A stretch of 52,105 nt of DNA from JAVBNW01 sp031551255. GTDB taxonomy: Bacteria > Bacillota > Clostridia > Christensenellales > UBA1750. Every line of letters begins with the position of its first letter. Within the stretch, counting starts at the first letter, position 1. The stretch spans positions 1 through 52,105 of the forward strand of contig JAVBNW010000083.1 of NCBI GenBank assembly GCA_031551255.1, in the 5' to 3' direction. The notes under the pieces are model-generated. The model saw only the letters and a program-made list of their open reading frames with translations, was not told where the DNA came from and did not search any database. A program made the position numbers and the translations under genes. This document shows positions 32,256-41,688 of this stretch, piece by piece.

Positions 32256-32692
32256 TCCTCACCCGCGGCCTGTGCGGCAAAACGCTTTGCCATGCGCACT
32301 GTCGTGCCCCGCCCGCGGTTGCTCGACACACTGACCGAGTCCATAAAGCTTTCCATCACGGAAAATCCCATCCCGGAACGCTCCATATCCGGGCGGGATG
32401 TGTACAGCGGCTCCATCGCGCGGGGAACATCCTCGATGCCGACGCCGCAATCGGTCACCTCGAGCGCGAGCAGGCGATCCTCAAGGGTCGCTCCCAGGCG
32501 GATGGTGCCGCCTTTCCCTTCATAACCGTGAATGATCGCGTTGGTAACGGCTTCGGAAACCGCGGTTTTTACGTCGTTCATCTCATCGATGGTCGGATCC
32601 AGCGGCATGACAAACGCGCTGATCACCATTCGCGCGAAAGCCTCGTTTTCCGGGATGGCGGAAAAATCCAGGCGCATTTCGTTCTTTTGCAT
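32252..32692 (-). CDS. spoIIAB: Anti-sigma F factor SpoIIAB
   Basis: A 146-residue GHKL-type kinase and anti-sigma factor. It binds SigF and phosphorylates SpoIIAA on serine. ATP-binding boxes are visible: N box SEAVTNAIIHGYEG, G1 DCGVGIED, G2 SGMGFSVMESFMD. ATG start has AGGAGG a short way upstream in the 10-nt gap after spoIIAA. It is in the standard spoIIA operon order. Confidence 0.97.
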   Translation of the reverse strand: MQKNEMRLDFSAIPENEAFARMVISAFVMPLDPTIDEMNDVKTAVSEAVTNAIIHGYEGKGGTIRLGATLEDRLLALEVTDCGVGIEDVPRAMEPLYTSRPDMERSGMGFSVMESFMDSVSVSSNRGRGTTVRMAKRFAAQAAGEE

Positions 32693-32702
32693 AGCCGTCC
32701 TC

Positions 32703-33008
32703 CTAAGCCTTTTGTATGATCTGGTAGATGCCCGACATCGAAAAAATTCTGTCGATATGCTTGCCGGTTTCCCGAACGGCTACGCTCCCCCCGCGGGAGG
32801 ACATGCGCTTGTAGCGGCCGATTACGACCCCTACGCCCGAACTATCCATAAACACGAGTTCTTTCATGTCGAATACCAACTTTTTTATGCCTTTGTACCG
32901 GTCGATCAGGCCGTCGATTTCTTCGCGCACGGCGACGGCGGTGTGGTGATCGAGCTCTCCGGACAAGCGCACGACCAGCGTGTCTCCTTTAACCGTATGA
33001 GACAGCAT
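32703..33008 (-). CDS. spoIIAA: Anti-sigma F factor antagonist SpoIIAA
   Basis: A 101-residue STAS-domain protein that frees SigF when dephosphorylated by SpoIIE. The phosphorylation site is the first Ser of MDSSGVGVVIGRY; VVRLSGELDHHTA is the usual N-terminal strand. The ATG at 33008 is chosen over an upstream ATG at 33053 because AAGGAGGGGG lies 5-8 nt before it and the STAS domain begins here. First gene of spoIIA. Confidence 0.97.
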   Translation of the reverse strand: MLSHTVKGDTLVVRLSGELDHHTAVAVREEIDGLIDRYKGIKKLVFDMKELVFMDSSGVGVVIGRYKRMSSRGGSVAVRETGKHIDRIFSMSGIYQIIQKA

Positions 33009-33251
33009 GAACTTTTCCCCCTCCTTTGCATCAGGCGACCGAAAAGAGCCCAAAGAGGCAACGCCCTTGGGCGGGCAAAGGAGGCGCGAGCGAACGCTAC
33101 GCTAACCGTGCCTCTAAGCGCCGCGGCGGGTCAACCGCTGTCTCCACGGGTTCTTGTAGGTTTTAGATAAAGTTCATCCGATACGAGCATAAACCCTTTG
33201 CCGAATCCTGGCAAGCGTTCGACAAAATCCCACTCGCTCTTGCCTTACAAA
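33009..33251 (-). other. Upstream region of the spoIIA operon
   Basis: No gene. An AGGATTC block occurs on the minus strand near 33204-33210, reminiscent of a sigma-H -35 (AGGAwwT), but I see no matching GAAT -10 at the right distance. GAGGCA (33054-33059) and TGCCTC (33109-33114) bound a possible stem-loop region. The operon promoter is therefore not assigned. Confidence 0.4.
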
Positions 33252-33290
33252 AAAGCGATCGCATTCCATTTTTAGGGATGCGATCGCTTT
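33252..33290 (-). terminator. Terminator of the DUF3298-like lipoprotein gene
   Basis: AAAGCGATCGCATcCC / GGaATGCGATCGCTTT with a short A/T loop and a T-run (TTTTTT) on the minus strand, about 30 nt after the lipoprotein stop. Confidence 0.88.
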
Positions 33291-33318
33291 GGTTGGCGTT
33301 CAACGGGATATGCGTCGC

Positions 33319-34170
33319 CTACAAAACCACTTGATCAGAAGCCGACACCTTGTCGATCCACTCAGGCTTCATGATATCCTCAATATCTTCCCAGGGTATG
33401 GTCAGCCTCACCTCGCCAACGGCAAAGGGCGCAACTTGGTAATCGCTGAAGATGAACTGCAAGCCCGTTTCGGTCGGCACAAACTGGCTGAAGTTTACCT
33501 CGTCGGGCGCAACCCCTTCGTAAAACCAGATATCTTCATCCAGATACGTCTTATCCTGTGGCACGTCTATATCAAGCGTTCTTAATTTTTCTTCGGCGAG
33601 CTGGGAAAGCCGCAGCACATAGTCGGGATTGGCGAATAGATCCCCAAGCTCGACGCGCGCTCCGTCAGGAGAGGTATATACCTTGGCGACGTTCATCGTC
33701 GTGCCGTGTGCCGCTCCGGAATAGTACGAGCTAATTTGGTATACGACAGCAAAGATTTCATCATTGCGCTCCACATCGAAATCGACGCCGACATAGTTCT
33801 TTTGATCGCTGAAAATTTCTTCGATATCGTCGAAATCGGCGAACGCATTGTGGACGAGTTCGAGCGCATCCTCGTCGATCGTAGAGACGCCGGTTACCGG
33901 ATAGGAAGCTTCCTTGGTGGTATAATCGTCGCTTTCGTCGATCGTTTCAATCGTATATTGCAGCAGAATCTTGGCAGGCTCCGGCGTTTCCTGTGCCTTG
34001 GCGGATTCGGTTGCGTTCGAAGGCGTCGCGCTGTTGTCGGCGGTTTTCGTCGCGGAAGCGCCGGGCTGTTCCCCTGTGTTTTGGAAGATCTGTTCGGCGA
34101 AGGCGATACCGCATCCGGCAAGGGCCAGCAAACATGCTATGAGCAAGCATAGCGACACAATGCGTTTCAT
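33319..34170 (-). CDS. Lipoprotein with RsiV/DUF3298-like domain
   Basis: A 283-residue exported lipoprotein. The signal peptide MKRIVSLCLLIACLLALAGC ends in a lipobox (LAGC). A Ser/Thr/Ala-rich linker follows (about residues 35-65). The remainder has YPVTG, SSYYSGAAHGTTMNV and LGDLFANPDYVLRLSQLAEEKL, then FYEGVAPDEVNFSQFVPTETGLQFIFSDYQVAPFAVG. This pattern is shared with the extracellular domain of RsiV and DUF3298 proteins, which bind lysozyme or peptidoglycan-related ligands; the role here is unknown. ATG 34170 has GGAGG 7 nt upstream, better than the ATG at 34176. Confidence 0.88.
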   Translation of the reverse strand: MKRIVSLCLLIACLLALAGCGIAFAEQIFQNTGEQPGASATKTADNSATPSNATESAKAQETPEPAKILLQYTIETIDESDDYTTKEASYPVTGVSTIDEDALELVHNAFADFDDIEEIFSDQKNYVGVDFDVERNDEIFAVVYQISSYYSGAAHGTTMNVAKVYTSPDGARVELGDLFANPDYVLRLSQLAEEKLRTLDIDVPQDKTYLDEDIWFYEGVAPDEVNFSQFVPTETGLQFIFSDYQVAPFAVGEVRLTIPWEDIEDIMKPEWIDKVSASDQVVL

Positions 34171-34283
34171 ACACATACCTCCGTTATCGTGAAAGCACGC
34201 CGCCATACCTCAAAATCCCCGCGCCCGGCGCGATGGTTTCGCAAGCGGCGGCATGCTTCATGCGTATCAGATGTTTCGGTTAA

Positions 34284-35486
34284 TTATTCGTACTTGATGC
34301 GGTCTTTCCAGATTTTCACGCCCATTTCTTCATACCACTGCTGCATTTTGGCCTGGAAAGCCTCGTTTCTCTTCTGCGTGAGAATTTCTTCGTACAGGTC
34401 GGCCTGAACCATTTCGTAAGGGATCGCGCCGGGGGCGATGGAAGAGACGCGCTTGAGAATGTGGTAGCCGTAGTCGGTAGCGACCAGGCCGCTCGTCTGG
34501 CCATTGGAGGTAAGCGCAAGCGCGGCGTCGGTAAAGGGCTGCATATATTTGGCGCAATCAGTATACATGATGTAGCCCTGAGTCTTATACGGCTCCGATT
34601 TCATGCCCGGATCTTCGCCGTATTCGTCGATGAGCGCCTGAAAATCATCGCCCGCGTCGACTTTGGCGAGCACCGCGTCTGCCTTTTCTTGTATCTTCGC
34701 AAGCTCTTCCTCAAGCAGCGCATCGGCGTGGGCGTCCTTATCCTCGCTGCGCAGCGTCGAAACTTCTACGGCCTTATCGTCGGGAATCGTGATGAGAATA
34801 TGCTTGATGTAGAAATAATTCTCCGGCGCATAGTAGACGGTTTCGGAATTTTCAAGCGTCGTTTCGAAAGACGCATAGTCCGCTTCCACAGCCGTCTTTT
34901 CGTCGGCGACGCGCTTGTCGTACTCCGCCTTTACGTCTTCGTCGGTAACCACGATATCCTGGGTGACTTGTTCGACCAATCTCTCGGTCAGAATGGTCTG
35001 CAGCGTATCCTCTACATAATCTTCAAACGTGTAGGTTTCGTTGAACATGCCGCCCGCCCATTCGGTAGCATCGGCATCCGCCTCTTCGTGCGTGGCTTCC
35101 GGATATTGTTCGCGGTACGCGTCGTAGCGCACCTGATATTGATCGTCCACGACGGCCTGCGCCCGCACCCGCGCGTCTTCGCGATCCCCCTCGACCTCTT
35201 GAATGCCGTACTCTTCCATTTTGAAGTCTCGAATTTTTCTGCTGACAAGTATGCTGATACTGCTATCGGTAATGTAATCGATAGATTCCTGCTGCGTCGT
35301 GTCAAAGGGGCTTATGCCGTATTGGTCAAAATTAGGAAACGCCACTTGCCAATAATCCGTCAGCGTAATCTTAAAATCTTTAACCTGGGCGATGATCACG
35401 CGGTCGGAATTTCGCTGCACCAGCGAGCAGCCCGCAAGGCAGGCGACCGCGAGCGCCGCGGCGACGATTTTCACAAGCTTTTGCAA
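34284..35486 (-). CDS. PrsA-like peptidyl-prolyl cis-trans isomerase lipoprotein
   Basis: A 400-residue extracytoplasmic foldase. The signal peptide ends in lipobox LAGC (ALAVACLAGCSLV). A long helical chaperone region with acidic repeats follows (about 60-210). The parvulin-type PpiC domain is about 225-345, with YFYIKHILITIP, GDDFQALIDEYGEDPGM and ALALTSNGQTSGLVATDYGYHILKR. The start is TTG at 35486 with an AAAGGAT site 7 nt upstream; GTG 35474 is possible. It probably helps secreted proteins fold outside the membrane. It has its own promoter and follows the mfd terminator region. Confidence 0.88.
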   Translation of the reverse strand: MQKLVKIVAAALAVACLAGCSLVQRNSDRVIIAQVKDFKITLTDYWQVAFPNFDQYGISPFDTTQQESIDYITDSSISILVSRKIRDFKMEEYGIQEVEGDREDARVRAQAVVDDQYQVRYDAYREQYPEATHEEADADATEWAGGMFNETYTFEDYVEDTLQTILTERLVEQVTQDIVVTDEDVKAEYDKRVADEKTAVEADYASFETTLENSETVYYAPENYFYIKHILITIPDDKAVEVSTLRSEDKDAHADALLEEELAKIQEKADAVLAKVDAGDDFQALIDEYGEDPGMKSEPYKTQGYIMYTDCAKYMQPFTDAALALTSNGQTSGLVATDYGYHILKRVSSIAPGAIPYEMVQADLYEEILTQKRNEAFQAKMQQWYEEMGVKIWKDRIKYE

Positions 35487-35532
35487 GAGGTACCCATCCT
35501 TTCGTGCGCGATGTCCCAAACGCGCTTGGGTT

Positions 35533-35561
35533 ATTATACACGAGATGTCGCAACGTTACAA
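35533..35561 (-). promoter_or_regulatory. Promoter of the prsA-like gene
   Basis: TTGTAA (35561-35556) and perfect TATAAT (35538-35533) with a 17-bp spacer. The rest of the 35487-35779 gap is AT-rich and shows only the mfd terminator. Confidence 0.82.
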
Positions 35562-35729
35562 CGCATAGATCGCGGCGCAAATGTGGTATTTCATAGAACA
35601 AATGTATTATGAAATGATTTATCATTTTGCACTTTGTCAATGAGCTGCGGTTTTCTACGAAGATTCGATGCCTATCATTGCATATTCCCGATGTGCGCTT
35701 CCATTCTTATCTTTTCGACACTTGTCCAT

Positions 35730-35760
35730 AAAACAGGGAACGTGGTTTGTTCCCTGTTTT
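35730..35760 (-). terminator. Terminator of the glmU-prs-pth-mfd operon
   Basis: AAAACAGGGAAC / GTTCCCTGTTTT with a 7-nt loop, 20 nt after the mfd stop on the minus strand. Confidence 0.88.
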
Positions 35761-35779
35761 GATGTTGTTTTGCAGCTTT

Positions 35780-38700
35780 TTACATTGCGCTCGTCGCATC
35801 GGAGCCGGTCTCGGTTTCTTCTAAGGCGCCTACGAGTCCTTCGAGCAAGGGCGTTACTCTTTTCATCAGAGCCTCGGGATCTCCCTTTTCCCTGTACACA
35901 AGCGCAGGAGGCTGGGTGGCGGAAAGCATCAGCTGCGGGCAATCCGCCAGGGCGCGCATCAGCGAAATCGGATCGATTTGCGCGCCGGACGCAAAGCGCA
36001 TCGTCAAAAGATCCGAACGCATGAGCGCCTGTTCGACCTTTAGGCGGCCCAGTAGGCTTTTGAGATAGCTGACGACCACCAGGTTGTGAACGGGCTCCGG
36101 CACATCGCCGAACCGGTCGATCAGCTCCTCAATCACGTCGTCGCGATCGCCCTTGTTCTCGATCGAGGCGATACGCTTGTAAACTTCCAGCCGCACGCCG
36201 TCTCCGCGCACGTAGTCTTCGGGCAGGTAAGCATCCACCTTTAGGTCGACGCGCGTCTCGATATCCCCCAGGCCCTTTTCTCCGCGCAGCCTGCGCACGG
36301 CTTCGTCCATCAATTTAACGTACAGATCGTATCCCACGGCGGACATGTGGCCGTGCTGCTCAGAGCCCAGAATGTTGCCCGCGCCGCGAATCTCCAGATC
36401 TCGCATCGCAATTTTGAAGCCCGAGCCAAACTCGGTAAACTCCCGTATGGCCGTCAGACGTTTTTCAGCCACCTCGCCGATCATCTTGCCGGGGTGCACC
36501 GTCAGGTAGCAGTACGCAAGGCGATTGCTGCGCCCGACCCTCCCGCGCAGCTGATAAAGCTGTGAAAGGCCGAAGCGGTCGGCTTCGCATACGATCATGG
36601 TGTTGCAGTTGGGCACGTCCAGCCCGGATTCGATGATCGTCGAGCACAAAAGCACGTCGTAGTGCCCTTCGAAAAAGTCGAGCATTACGTCCTCGAGCGC
36701 GCTTTCGCGCATCTGGCCGTGGCCGATTACGATGCGCGCCTCGGGCACCAACTCGCGCAGGTGCTGATAAAAGATGTCGATGGACTGCACGCGGTTGTAG
36801 ACGATATACGCTTGGCCGCCCCGTGCCAGCTCGCGCAGCACGGCGTCGCGCACCAAAGAATCGGAATAGTCCAGCACATAGGTCTGCACGGGGTAGCGTT
36901 CCTCGGGCGGCGTTTCGATCAGGCTCATATCGCGAATGCCCGCCATGGACATGTGCAGCGTGCGCGGAATCGGCGTTGCGGAAAGCGTAAGGACGTCGAC
37001 ATTTTTCTTAAGCCTTTTGAGTTGCTCCTTGTGCGCAACCCCAAAGCGCTGCTCTTCATCGATGATCAGGAGCCCCAGATCCTTAAACGTAACATCAGAG
37101 CCCAGCAGGCGGTGTGTTCCGATGAGAATATCCACCTCGCCCGCGCCGGCCTTACGAGCAATTTCCCTTTGCTCGGCAGGGGTTTTAAAGCGGCTGAGCA
37201 TCTGGATGCTCACGGGAAAGCCGTCAAAGCGCCTGGTGAGCGTCTGGTGATGCTGTTGCGCGAGAATCGTGGTGGGCACGAGAATCGCCACCTGCTTAGA
37301 ATCCATAACGGCCTTAAACGCCGCGCGCACCGCAACCTCGGTTTTGCCGTAGCCCACGTCGCCGCACAGCAGACGATCCATCGAGGTGTGGCGCTCCATG
37401 TCGCGCTTGATTTCTTCGATGGATTGGAGCTGGTCGGAGGTTTCCTCGTACGGAAAATTATCCTCGAACTCGCGCTGCCACGGCGTGTCCTTACCGAATG
37501 CGAAGCCGCGTATCTGGTGGCGCTCGGCGTACAGCGCCACCAATTCTTCCGCCATATCCTCGATCGACTGTTTTACCTTTTGTTTAAGGCGGTTCCACTC
37601 TCCACCGCCTAGTTTATTAAGCCTTGGCGCGGCGTCTTCCATACCGATGTACTTTTGCACCCTGTCCAGCTGATCGGTAGGCACGTACAGCTTATCTCCA
37701 CCCGAGTACGAAAGATGGAGGTAATCCCTAAACCGCCCCTCCACCTCCATGCGCACGGTACCTAGATATACGCCAACCCCGTGGCTTTCGTGCACGATAT
37801 AGTCGCCCGGCGCAAGGTCGGTAAACGCCTGGATCTTTTGCCCGGTGCTCCGCCTGCGACCTCCGATGCGCTTGCGGGCCTCCGAACCGTAAATCTCCAC
37901 CTCGGTCATCACGCACAGGTCGTCAAGCTCGAACCCGCGCGACAGCGCCAGAGGAAGGATGACCGCCTCGCCGGGCCGACACTCCCTATCCGTGTTTTGC
38001 AAAAAGGACGCTTCGGTACCAAGCTTGCGCAGCGAATCCTCCAATCGCTGCCCGCGCGCGATGCCGCCCGCCAGAAGCAGTACCCGCGATTTTTTCTTTT
38101 TATGGAATTGCACATCGTGCGCGAACTGATCGAGCTGGCCGTGGTATGCACCCGCTCCGCGCGCGGCGATGTCGATTTCGTCGCGGGGCAGAATGTCGGG
38201 GGTTGCGATGTTGAGGTTGGCAAGGGCCACGCCGGGCCTTGCGATCAGCTCCCGCAAAACCTCGCCGAACTCGCGCACCAGCGCTCGCTGGCCGGGCAAG
38301 GCGTCGCCGCGCTCCAGCGCGGCGCGCAGGTGTTCGTCAAACTCAAGCGCGATGTTTTCGCAGCGCTCGCGCAGATGGTTCGGCTCATCCAGAAGGATGG
38401 CCGGAGCGCGCATGTACGCGAGAATGCCGTCCGTCTTTTCGTATAGGTAGGGCAATAGGGATTCGATTCCGTCAAAGCGCACGCCCTCGGTCAACTTTTC
38501 GGCAAACTCGCGCAGGCGTCCCCCCTTGGATGTCTTAAGCTGTATACGCCCTGCGCGGCTCGACGCAAACGGCGAGGGCAGATCCTCCTCATCGCCAAAG
38601 ATCGAGGAAAGATCAAAATCGTTATCATCGTCGGAGCGCTCCTGGGCATCCCACCGCCTTTGGGCAAAATCCAGTTCGTATTGTAATCTCGACGCGGCTC

Positions 38701-39421
38701 CCTTGGTAAAAGCGGCGTCCAGCAGCGCCTCGCTCGCCGGCGGAATGGAAATTTCGTCGATGTTCTCGCTTGAGCGCTGCGTCATCACATCCAGCGCGCG
38801 CAGGGTGTCGATTTCATCGCCGAAGAATTCGATGCGGCATGCGGTGTTCATGCCTACGGGATAGATATCCACAATGCCGCCGCGCGCGGCGAACTGGCCG
38901 CGGCCTTCCACCATATCCACGCGCTCGTAGCCAGCTCTGGCGAGCGTGCCGAGGAACAGGCCCATATCCAGCGTTTCGCCGCTTTTTATATGCGTCACCG
39001 CGGAGGCAAACAGCGCCGAGGGCATAATGGGCGTCAGCAGCGCCTCGATCGGCGCAATCACGAGGCGGGCAAGCCCTGAAAGAGCGCGAGAGAGCGCGTC
39101 GATGCGCCGCGCGGAAAGCTCGCGGCTTTCGGCGGCGACGCGATAGAGTGCCAGCTCCTTGGCAGGGTAAAGCGCAACGGCCTCCTGGCCCAACAGATTG
39201 ATCGCATCTTCATACAGGCGTATGGCCTGCAAATCGTTGTAGGTGACTAAGAGCACCTGATGCTCCCCGGAAAGTAGCGCGGCAAGGGGCGCCTTCATGC
39301 CGTCGGGCACGCCGTGCGCCAATGTGATGCCCTTTCTGTTAAGAGACGACGCGAGCCGCTGAACGGAGGGTATCCCCCGCAGCGGCGAAAAAAGAGTTTC
39401 CAAGCGAGATACCTCCGTCAT
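35780..39421 (-). CDS. mfd: Transcription-repair coupling factor Mfd
   Basis: A 1213-residue ATPase that removes RNA polymerase stalled at DNA damage and recruits UvrA. Order: UvrB-like N-terminal domains (1-350). The CarD-like RNA polymerase-interaction domain is about 530-600 (DLAPGDYIVHESHGVGVY). The RecG-like helicase core has Walker A GDVGYGKTEVAV near 685-696, DEEQ in LIIDEEQRFGV near 785, and LSATPIPRTLHMSM. The C-terminal TRCF domain ends it. Length is normal. The ATG overlaps the pth stop (ATGA), and the gene is last in the glmU operon. Confidence 0.98.
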   Translation of the reverse strand: MTEVSRLETLFSPLRGIPSVQRLASSLNRKGITLAHGVPDGMKAPLAALLSGEHQVLLVTYNDLQAIRLYEDAINLLGQEAVALYPAKELALYRVAAESRELSARRIDALSRALSGLARLVIAPIEALLTPIMPSALFASAVTHIKSGETLDMGLFLGTLARAGYERVDMVEGRGQFAARGGIVDIYPVGMNTACRIEFFGDEIDTLRALDVMTQRSSENIDEISIPPASEALLDAAFTKGAASRLQYELDFAQRRWDAQERSDDDNDFDLSSIFGDEEDLPSPFASSRAGRIQLKTSKGGRLREFAEKLTEGVRFDGIESLLPYLYEKTDGILAYMRAPAILLDEPNHLRERCENIALEFDEHLRAALERGDALPGQRALVREFGEVLRELIARPGVALANLNIATPDILPRDEIDIAARGAGAYHGQLDQFAHDVQFHKKKKSRVLLLAGGIARGQRLEDSLRKLGTEASFLQNTDRECRPGEAVILPLALSRGFELDDLCVMTEVEIYGSEARKRIGGRRRSTGQKIQAFTDLAPGDYIVHESHGVGVYLGTVRMEVEGRFRDYLHLSYSGGDKLYVPTDQLDRVQKYIGMEDAAPRLNKLGGGEWNRLKQKVKQSIEDMAEELVALYAERHQIRGFAFGKDTPWQREFEDNFPYEETSDQLQSIEEIKRDMERHTSMDRLLCGDVGYGKTEVAVRAAFKAVMDSKQVAILVPTTILAQQHHQTLTRRFDGFPVSIQMLSRFKTPAEQREIARKAGAGEVDILIGTHRLLGSDVTFKDLGLLIIDEEQRFGVAHKEQLKRLKKNVDVLTLSATPIPRTLHMSMAGIRDMSLIETPPEERYPVQTYVLDYSDSLVRDAVLRELARGGQAYIVYNRVQSIDIFYQHLRELVPEARIVIGHGQMRESALEDVMLDFFEGHYDVLLCSTIIESGLDVPNCNTMIVCEADRFGLSQLYQLRGRVGRSNRLAYCYLTVHPGKMIGEVAEKRLTAIREFTEFGSGFKIAMRDLEIRGAGNILGSEQHGHMSAVGYDLYVKLMDEAVRRLRGEKGLGDIETRVDLKVDAYLPEDYVRGDGVRLEVYKRIASIENKGDRDDVIEELIDRFGDVPEPVHNLVVVSYLKSLLGRLKVEQALMRSDLLTMRFASGAQIDPISLMRALADCPQLMLSATQPPALVYREKGDPEALMKRVTPLLEGLVGALEETETGSDATSAM

Positions 39422-40011
39422 GCTTCGGTAGGTTCGGCCTTGGGGTTTCGGGTGTTGATTTCCTGCATCGCGCGCTCCGTTCCCTCGCGAACGACCAAGT
39501 CCACCCCGAAAGCCGCGCGTTTTAAGGACTCGAACATAAGTTCCATTTCATCGCTCCGGTAGCGCGTCAGCACATAGTCCTTCAGGTCGAAGCCGGGGTG
39601 CTCCGGCTTGCCGATGCCTATGCGCACGCGCGGAAAAGCGGTTTCGCCCGTCAGGCTTATGATCGAACGCATGCCGTTATGCGTACCCGCGCTCCCCTGT
39701 TTGCGTATGCGCACGCTACCCATCGGCAGGTCGATGTCGTCGTACACCACTACAAGGCGGTCGATATCGGGCTTGTACCAATTGAGGAGCTCCACCACGC
39801 TCATGCCCGAATCGTTCATATAGGTTTGCGGTTTGGCGAGCACGACGCGCTGCGCGCCCACCACGCCTTCGCCCACCGCAGCCTTAAACCGCGCCTTCGC
39901 AATCGGAACGCGCCACATATCGGAAAGGATATCAATCGCATCAAAACCCGCGTTGTGACGGGTGTGTTCGTACTGCCTACCCGGGTTTCCGAGCCCCACG
40001 ATCACATACAT
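39418..40011 (-). CDS. pth: Peptidyl-tRNA hydrolase
   Basis: A 197-residue esterase that releases tRNA from peptidyl-tRNA dropped by ribosomes. Motifs: VGLGNPGRQYEHTRHNAGF with the catalytic His, LAKPQTYMNDSG, VYDDIDLPMG and the SAGTHNGMRSI signature. GGGGGCGGGTGAAACG precedes the ATG. It is placed between a HAD gene and mfd, as in many Firmicutes. Confidence 0.97.
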   Translation of the reverse strand: MYVIVGLGNPGRQYEHTRHNAGFDAIDILSDMWRVPIAKARFKAAVGEGVVGAQRVVLAKPQTYMNDSGMSVVELLNWYKPDIDRLVVVYDDIDLPMGSVRIRKQGSAGTHNGMRSIISLTGETAFPRVRIGIGKPEHPGFDLKDYVLTRYRSDEMELMFESLKRAAFGVDLVVREGTERAMQEINTRNPKAEPTEA

Positions 40012-40026
40012 CGTTTCACCCGCCCC

Positions 40027-40725
40027 CTAAAGCCCCTGAATATGGCGGTATAGATCGGCATAGCCCCCGCGGGGCACGCCCGTATCTTCTACATCGCCGA
40101 TCGCATAAGGGGTAAGAAAAAACGCGCTCATGCCCGCGGCGAGCGCCGGGCGGATGTCGTCGCGCGCATCGTTACCCACCATCAGGCATTCCCCGGGCAA
40201 TGCGCCGATGCGCCCAGCCACATCCAAATAATAGGCCGGGTTGGGCTTGGTGGTTAAAAAATCTTCATAACTCGTGCACAGCGCAAAATCTTTTTCTTTC
40301 ATGCCCGCCCACGTCATCCGCGCGAGCATCGCGGCGCGCGGAAACATCGGAATGGTGGCGAGCGCCGTAACAAATCCCCTTTCGCGGCACAGAGCGAGGA
40401 TCTCCCGCGTCATCGGCTCCGGCGGAAAGTGCTCGCCGAGTTTGGGGAATTCGTCGCGATAATACCTATCAAAATGCGCAAAGCATGCATCAAATTCCAA
40501 ACTGGCCATCCGGCAAAAATGGCGCGCGAACAGCGCGGCGTTACTTTCTTCGCCGCCCTCCCTGCGCATCACCTGCGCGGTGGCATCCATAATGCACTTG
40601 GCGATGAAGCGCGCATCCTGCCCGGGTATGCATGCGCCGACCTGCGAAAGATACAGTTTGAGAAACTTATCGTTGTCCATCGGCAGCAGCGTGCCGTCCA
40701 TGTCGAAGAGTATCGCCTTGATCAA
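40027..40725 (-). CDS. HAD family hydrolase
   Basis: A 232-residue haloacid dehalogenase-type phosphatase. Motif I is FDMDGTLLP with the nucleophile Asp. A helical cap follows (about 15-90). The Thr of motif II is in ALATIPMFP, the motif III Lys is in TTKPNPAYY, and motif IV is MVGNDARDDI. The substrate is unknown; cap type C1 suggests a small phosphorylated metabolite. It lies 12 nt after prs and 15 nt before pth on the same strand. Confidence 0.92.
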   Translation of the reverse strand: MIKAILFDMDGTLLPMDNDKFLKLYLSQVGACIPGQDARFIAKCIMDATAQVMRREGGEESNAALFARHFCRMASLEFDACFAHFDRYYRDEFPKLGEHFPPEPMTREILALCRERGFVTALATIPMFPRAAMLARMTWAGMKEKDFALCTSYEDFLTTKPNPAYYLDVAGRIGALPGECLMVGNDARDDIRPALAAGMSAFFLTPYAIGDVEDTGVPRGGYADLYRHIQGL

Positions 40726-40737
40726 AGCATCTCCATC

Positions 40738-41688
40738 CTATTCGTACAGCGATGATATGGGCTTGTCCCCGTAAATGCGCATGATCGCCTCGGCAAACAC
40801 CGGCGCAACCGATACGACGCGGATGTTCCTGGGCAGGTCGCCGGATTGGGCAATGGTATCGGTAATCACCAATTCGCGAATGCAGCTCTTTGCGATGCGC
40901 TCGAGCGCCGGTTCGGAAAATACGGCGTGTGTAGCGCAGGCGTATACCTCGCGCGCGCCCATGTCGATAAGCGCCTGCGCGCCCAGCGTGAGCGTGCCGG
41001 CGGTGTCGATCATATCATCCACGATAAGCGCGCGCTTGCCGTTGATATCGCCGATCACGTTCATCACCTCGGCCATGTTGGCCTTGGGTCTGCGCTTGTC
41101 GATGATGGCAATGGGCGCGTTGAGGCGGTTGGCAAGCGCGCGGGCCCTGCCCACGGAGCCCAGATCCGGCGATACGATCACCAGATCGTTCCCTTCAAAC
41201 CTGCGCTGCAAGTAATGGGCGGCCAGCACCGGAACCCCCTGTAAATGATCCACCGGAATGTTGAAAAAACCCTGGATCTGGGTGACGTGCAAATCCATCG
41301 TCAGCACGCGGTCCGCGCCGGCTGTGGTGATGAGGTCGGATACCAGCTTGGCGGTGATCGGATCGCGCGGGCGCACCTTGCGATCCTGCCGGGCATAGCC
41401 GTAATAGGGGATCACGGCCGTCACGCGTCCGGCGGAAGCGCGCCTGACGGCATCGATCATGATCAAAAGCTCCATCAGGCAGTCGTTCACCGGCTTGGAG
41501 GTGGATTGTATCAGGAAAACCTCGCTGCCGCGCACGGTTTCCTCGATGTTGACGCTCGTCTCCCCGTCGGCAAAACTGCCCACCGTAGCCCGGCCCACGG
41601 AAAGGCCCATGTGAGACGCGATATCCTTGGCGAGTTTGTCGCTGGCGTTGCCCGAGAAGATTTTGATGGACGAGCCGTGCACGGTCAT
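40738..41688 (-). CDS. prs: Ribose-phosphate pyrophosphokinase
   Basis: A 316-residue PRPP synthetase, making PRPP from ribose 5-phosphate and ATP for nucleotide, His and Trp synthesis. Features: the N-terminal IFSGNASDKLAKDIASHMG, the flexible-loop YYGYARQDRKVRPRDPI, the metal motif TMDLHVTQIQGFF, and the PRPP-binding loop ALIVDDMIDTAGTL. The ATG overlaps the glmU stop (ATGA). Confidence 0.98.
   Translation of the reverse strand: MTVHGSSIKIFSGNASDKLAKDIASHMGLSVGRATVGSFADGETSVNIEETVRGSEVFLIQSTSKPVNDCLMELLIMIDAVRRASAGRVTAVIPYYGYARQDRKVRPRDPITAKLVSDLITTAGADRVLTMDLHVTQIQGFFNIPVDHLQGVPVLAAHYLQRRFEGNDLVIVSPDLGSVGRARALANRLNAPIAIIDKRRPKANMAEVMNVIGDINGKRALIVDDMIDTAGTLTLGAQALIDMGAREVYACATHAVFSEPALERIAKSCIRELVITDTIAQSGDLPRNIRVVSVAPVFAEAIMRIYGDKPISSLYE

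Noticed and set aside
34461..35612. Plus-strand open frame of 383 codons
   Set aside because: Antisense to the PrsA-like gene, which has a signal peptide and PpiC domain; the antisense product shows no recognisable motif.
36662..37612. Plus-strand open frame of 316 codons
   Set aside because: Antisense to the helicase core of mfd; a codon-bias shadow.
40027..40725. HAD gene considered as phosphoglycolate phosphatase
   Set aside because: Only generic HAD motifs are visible, so a specific name is not justified.
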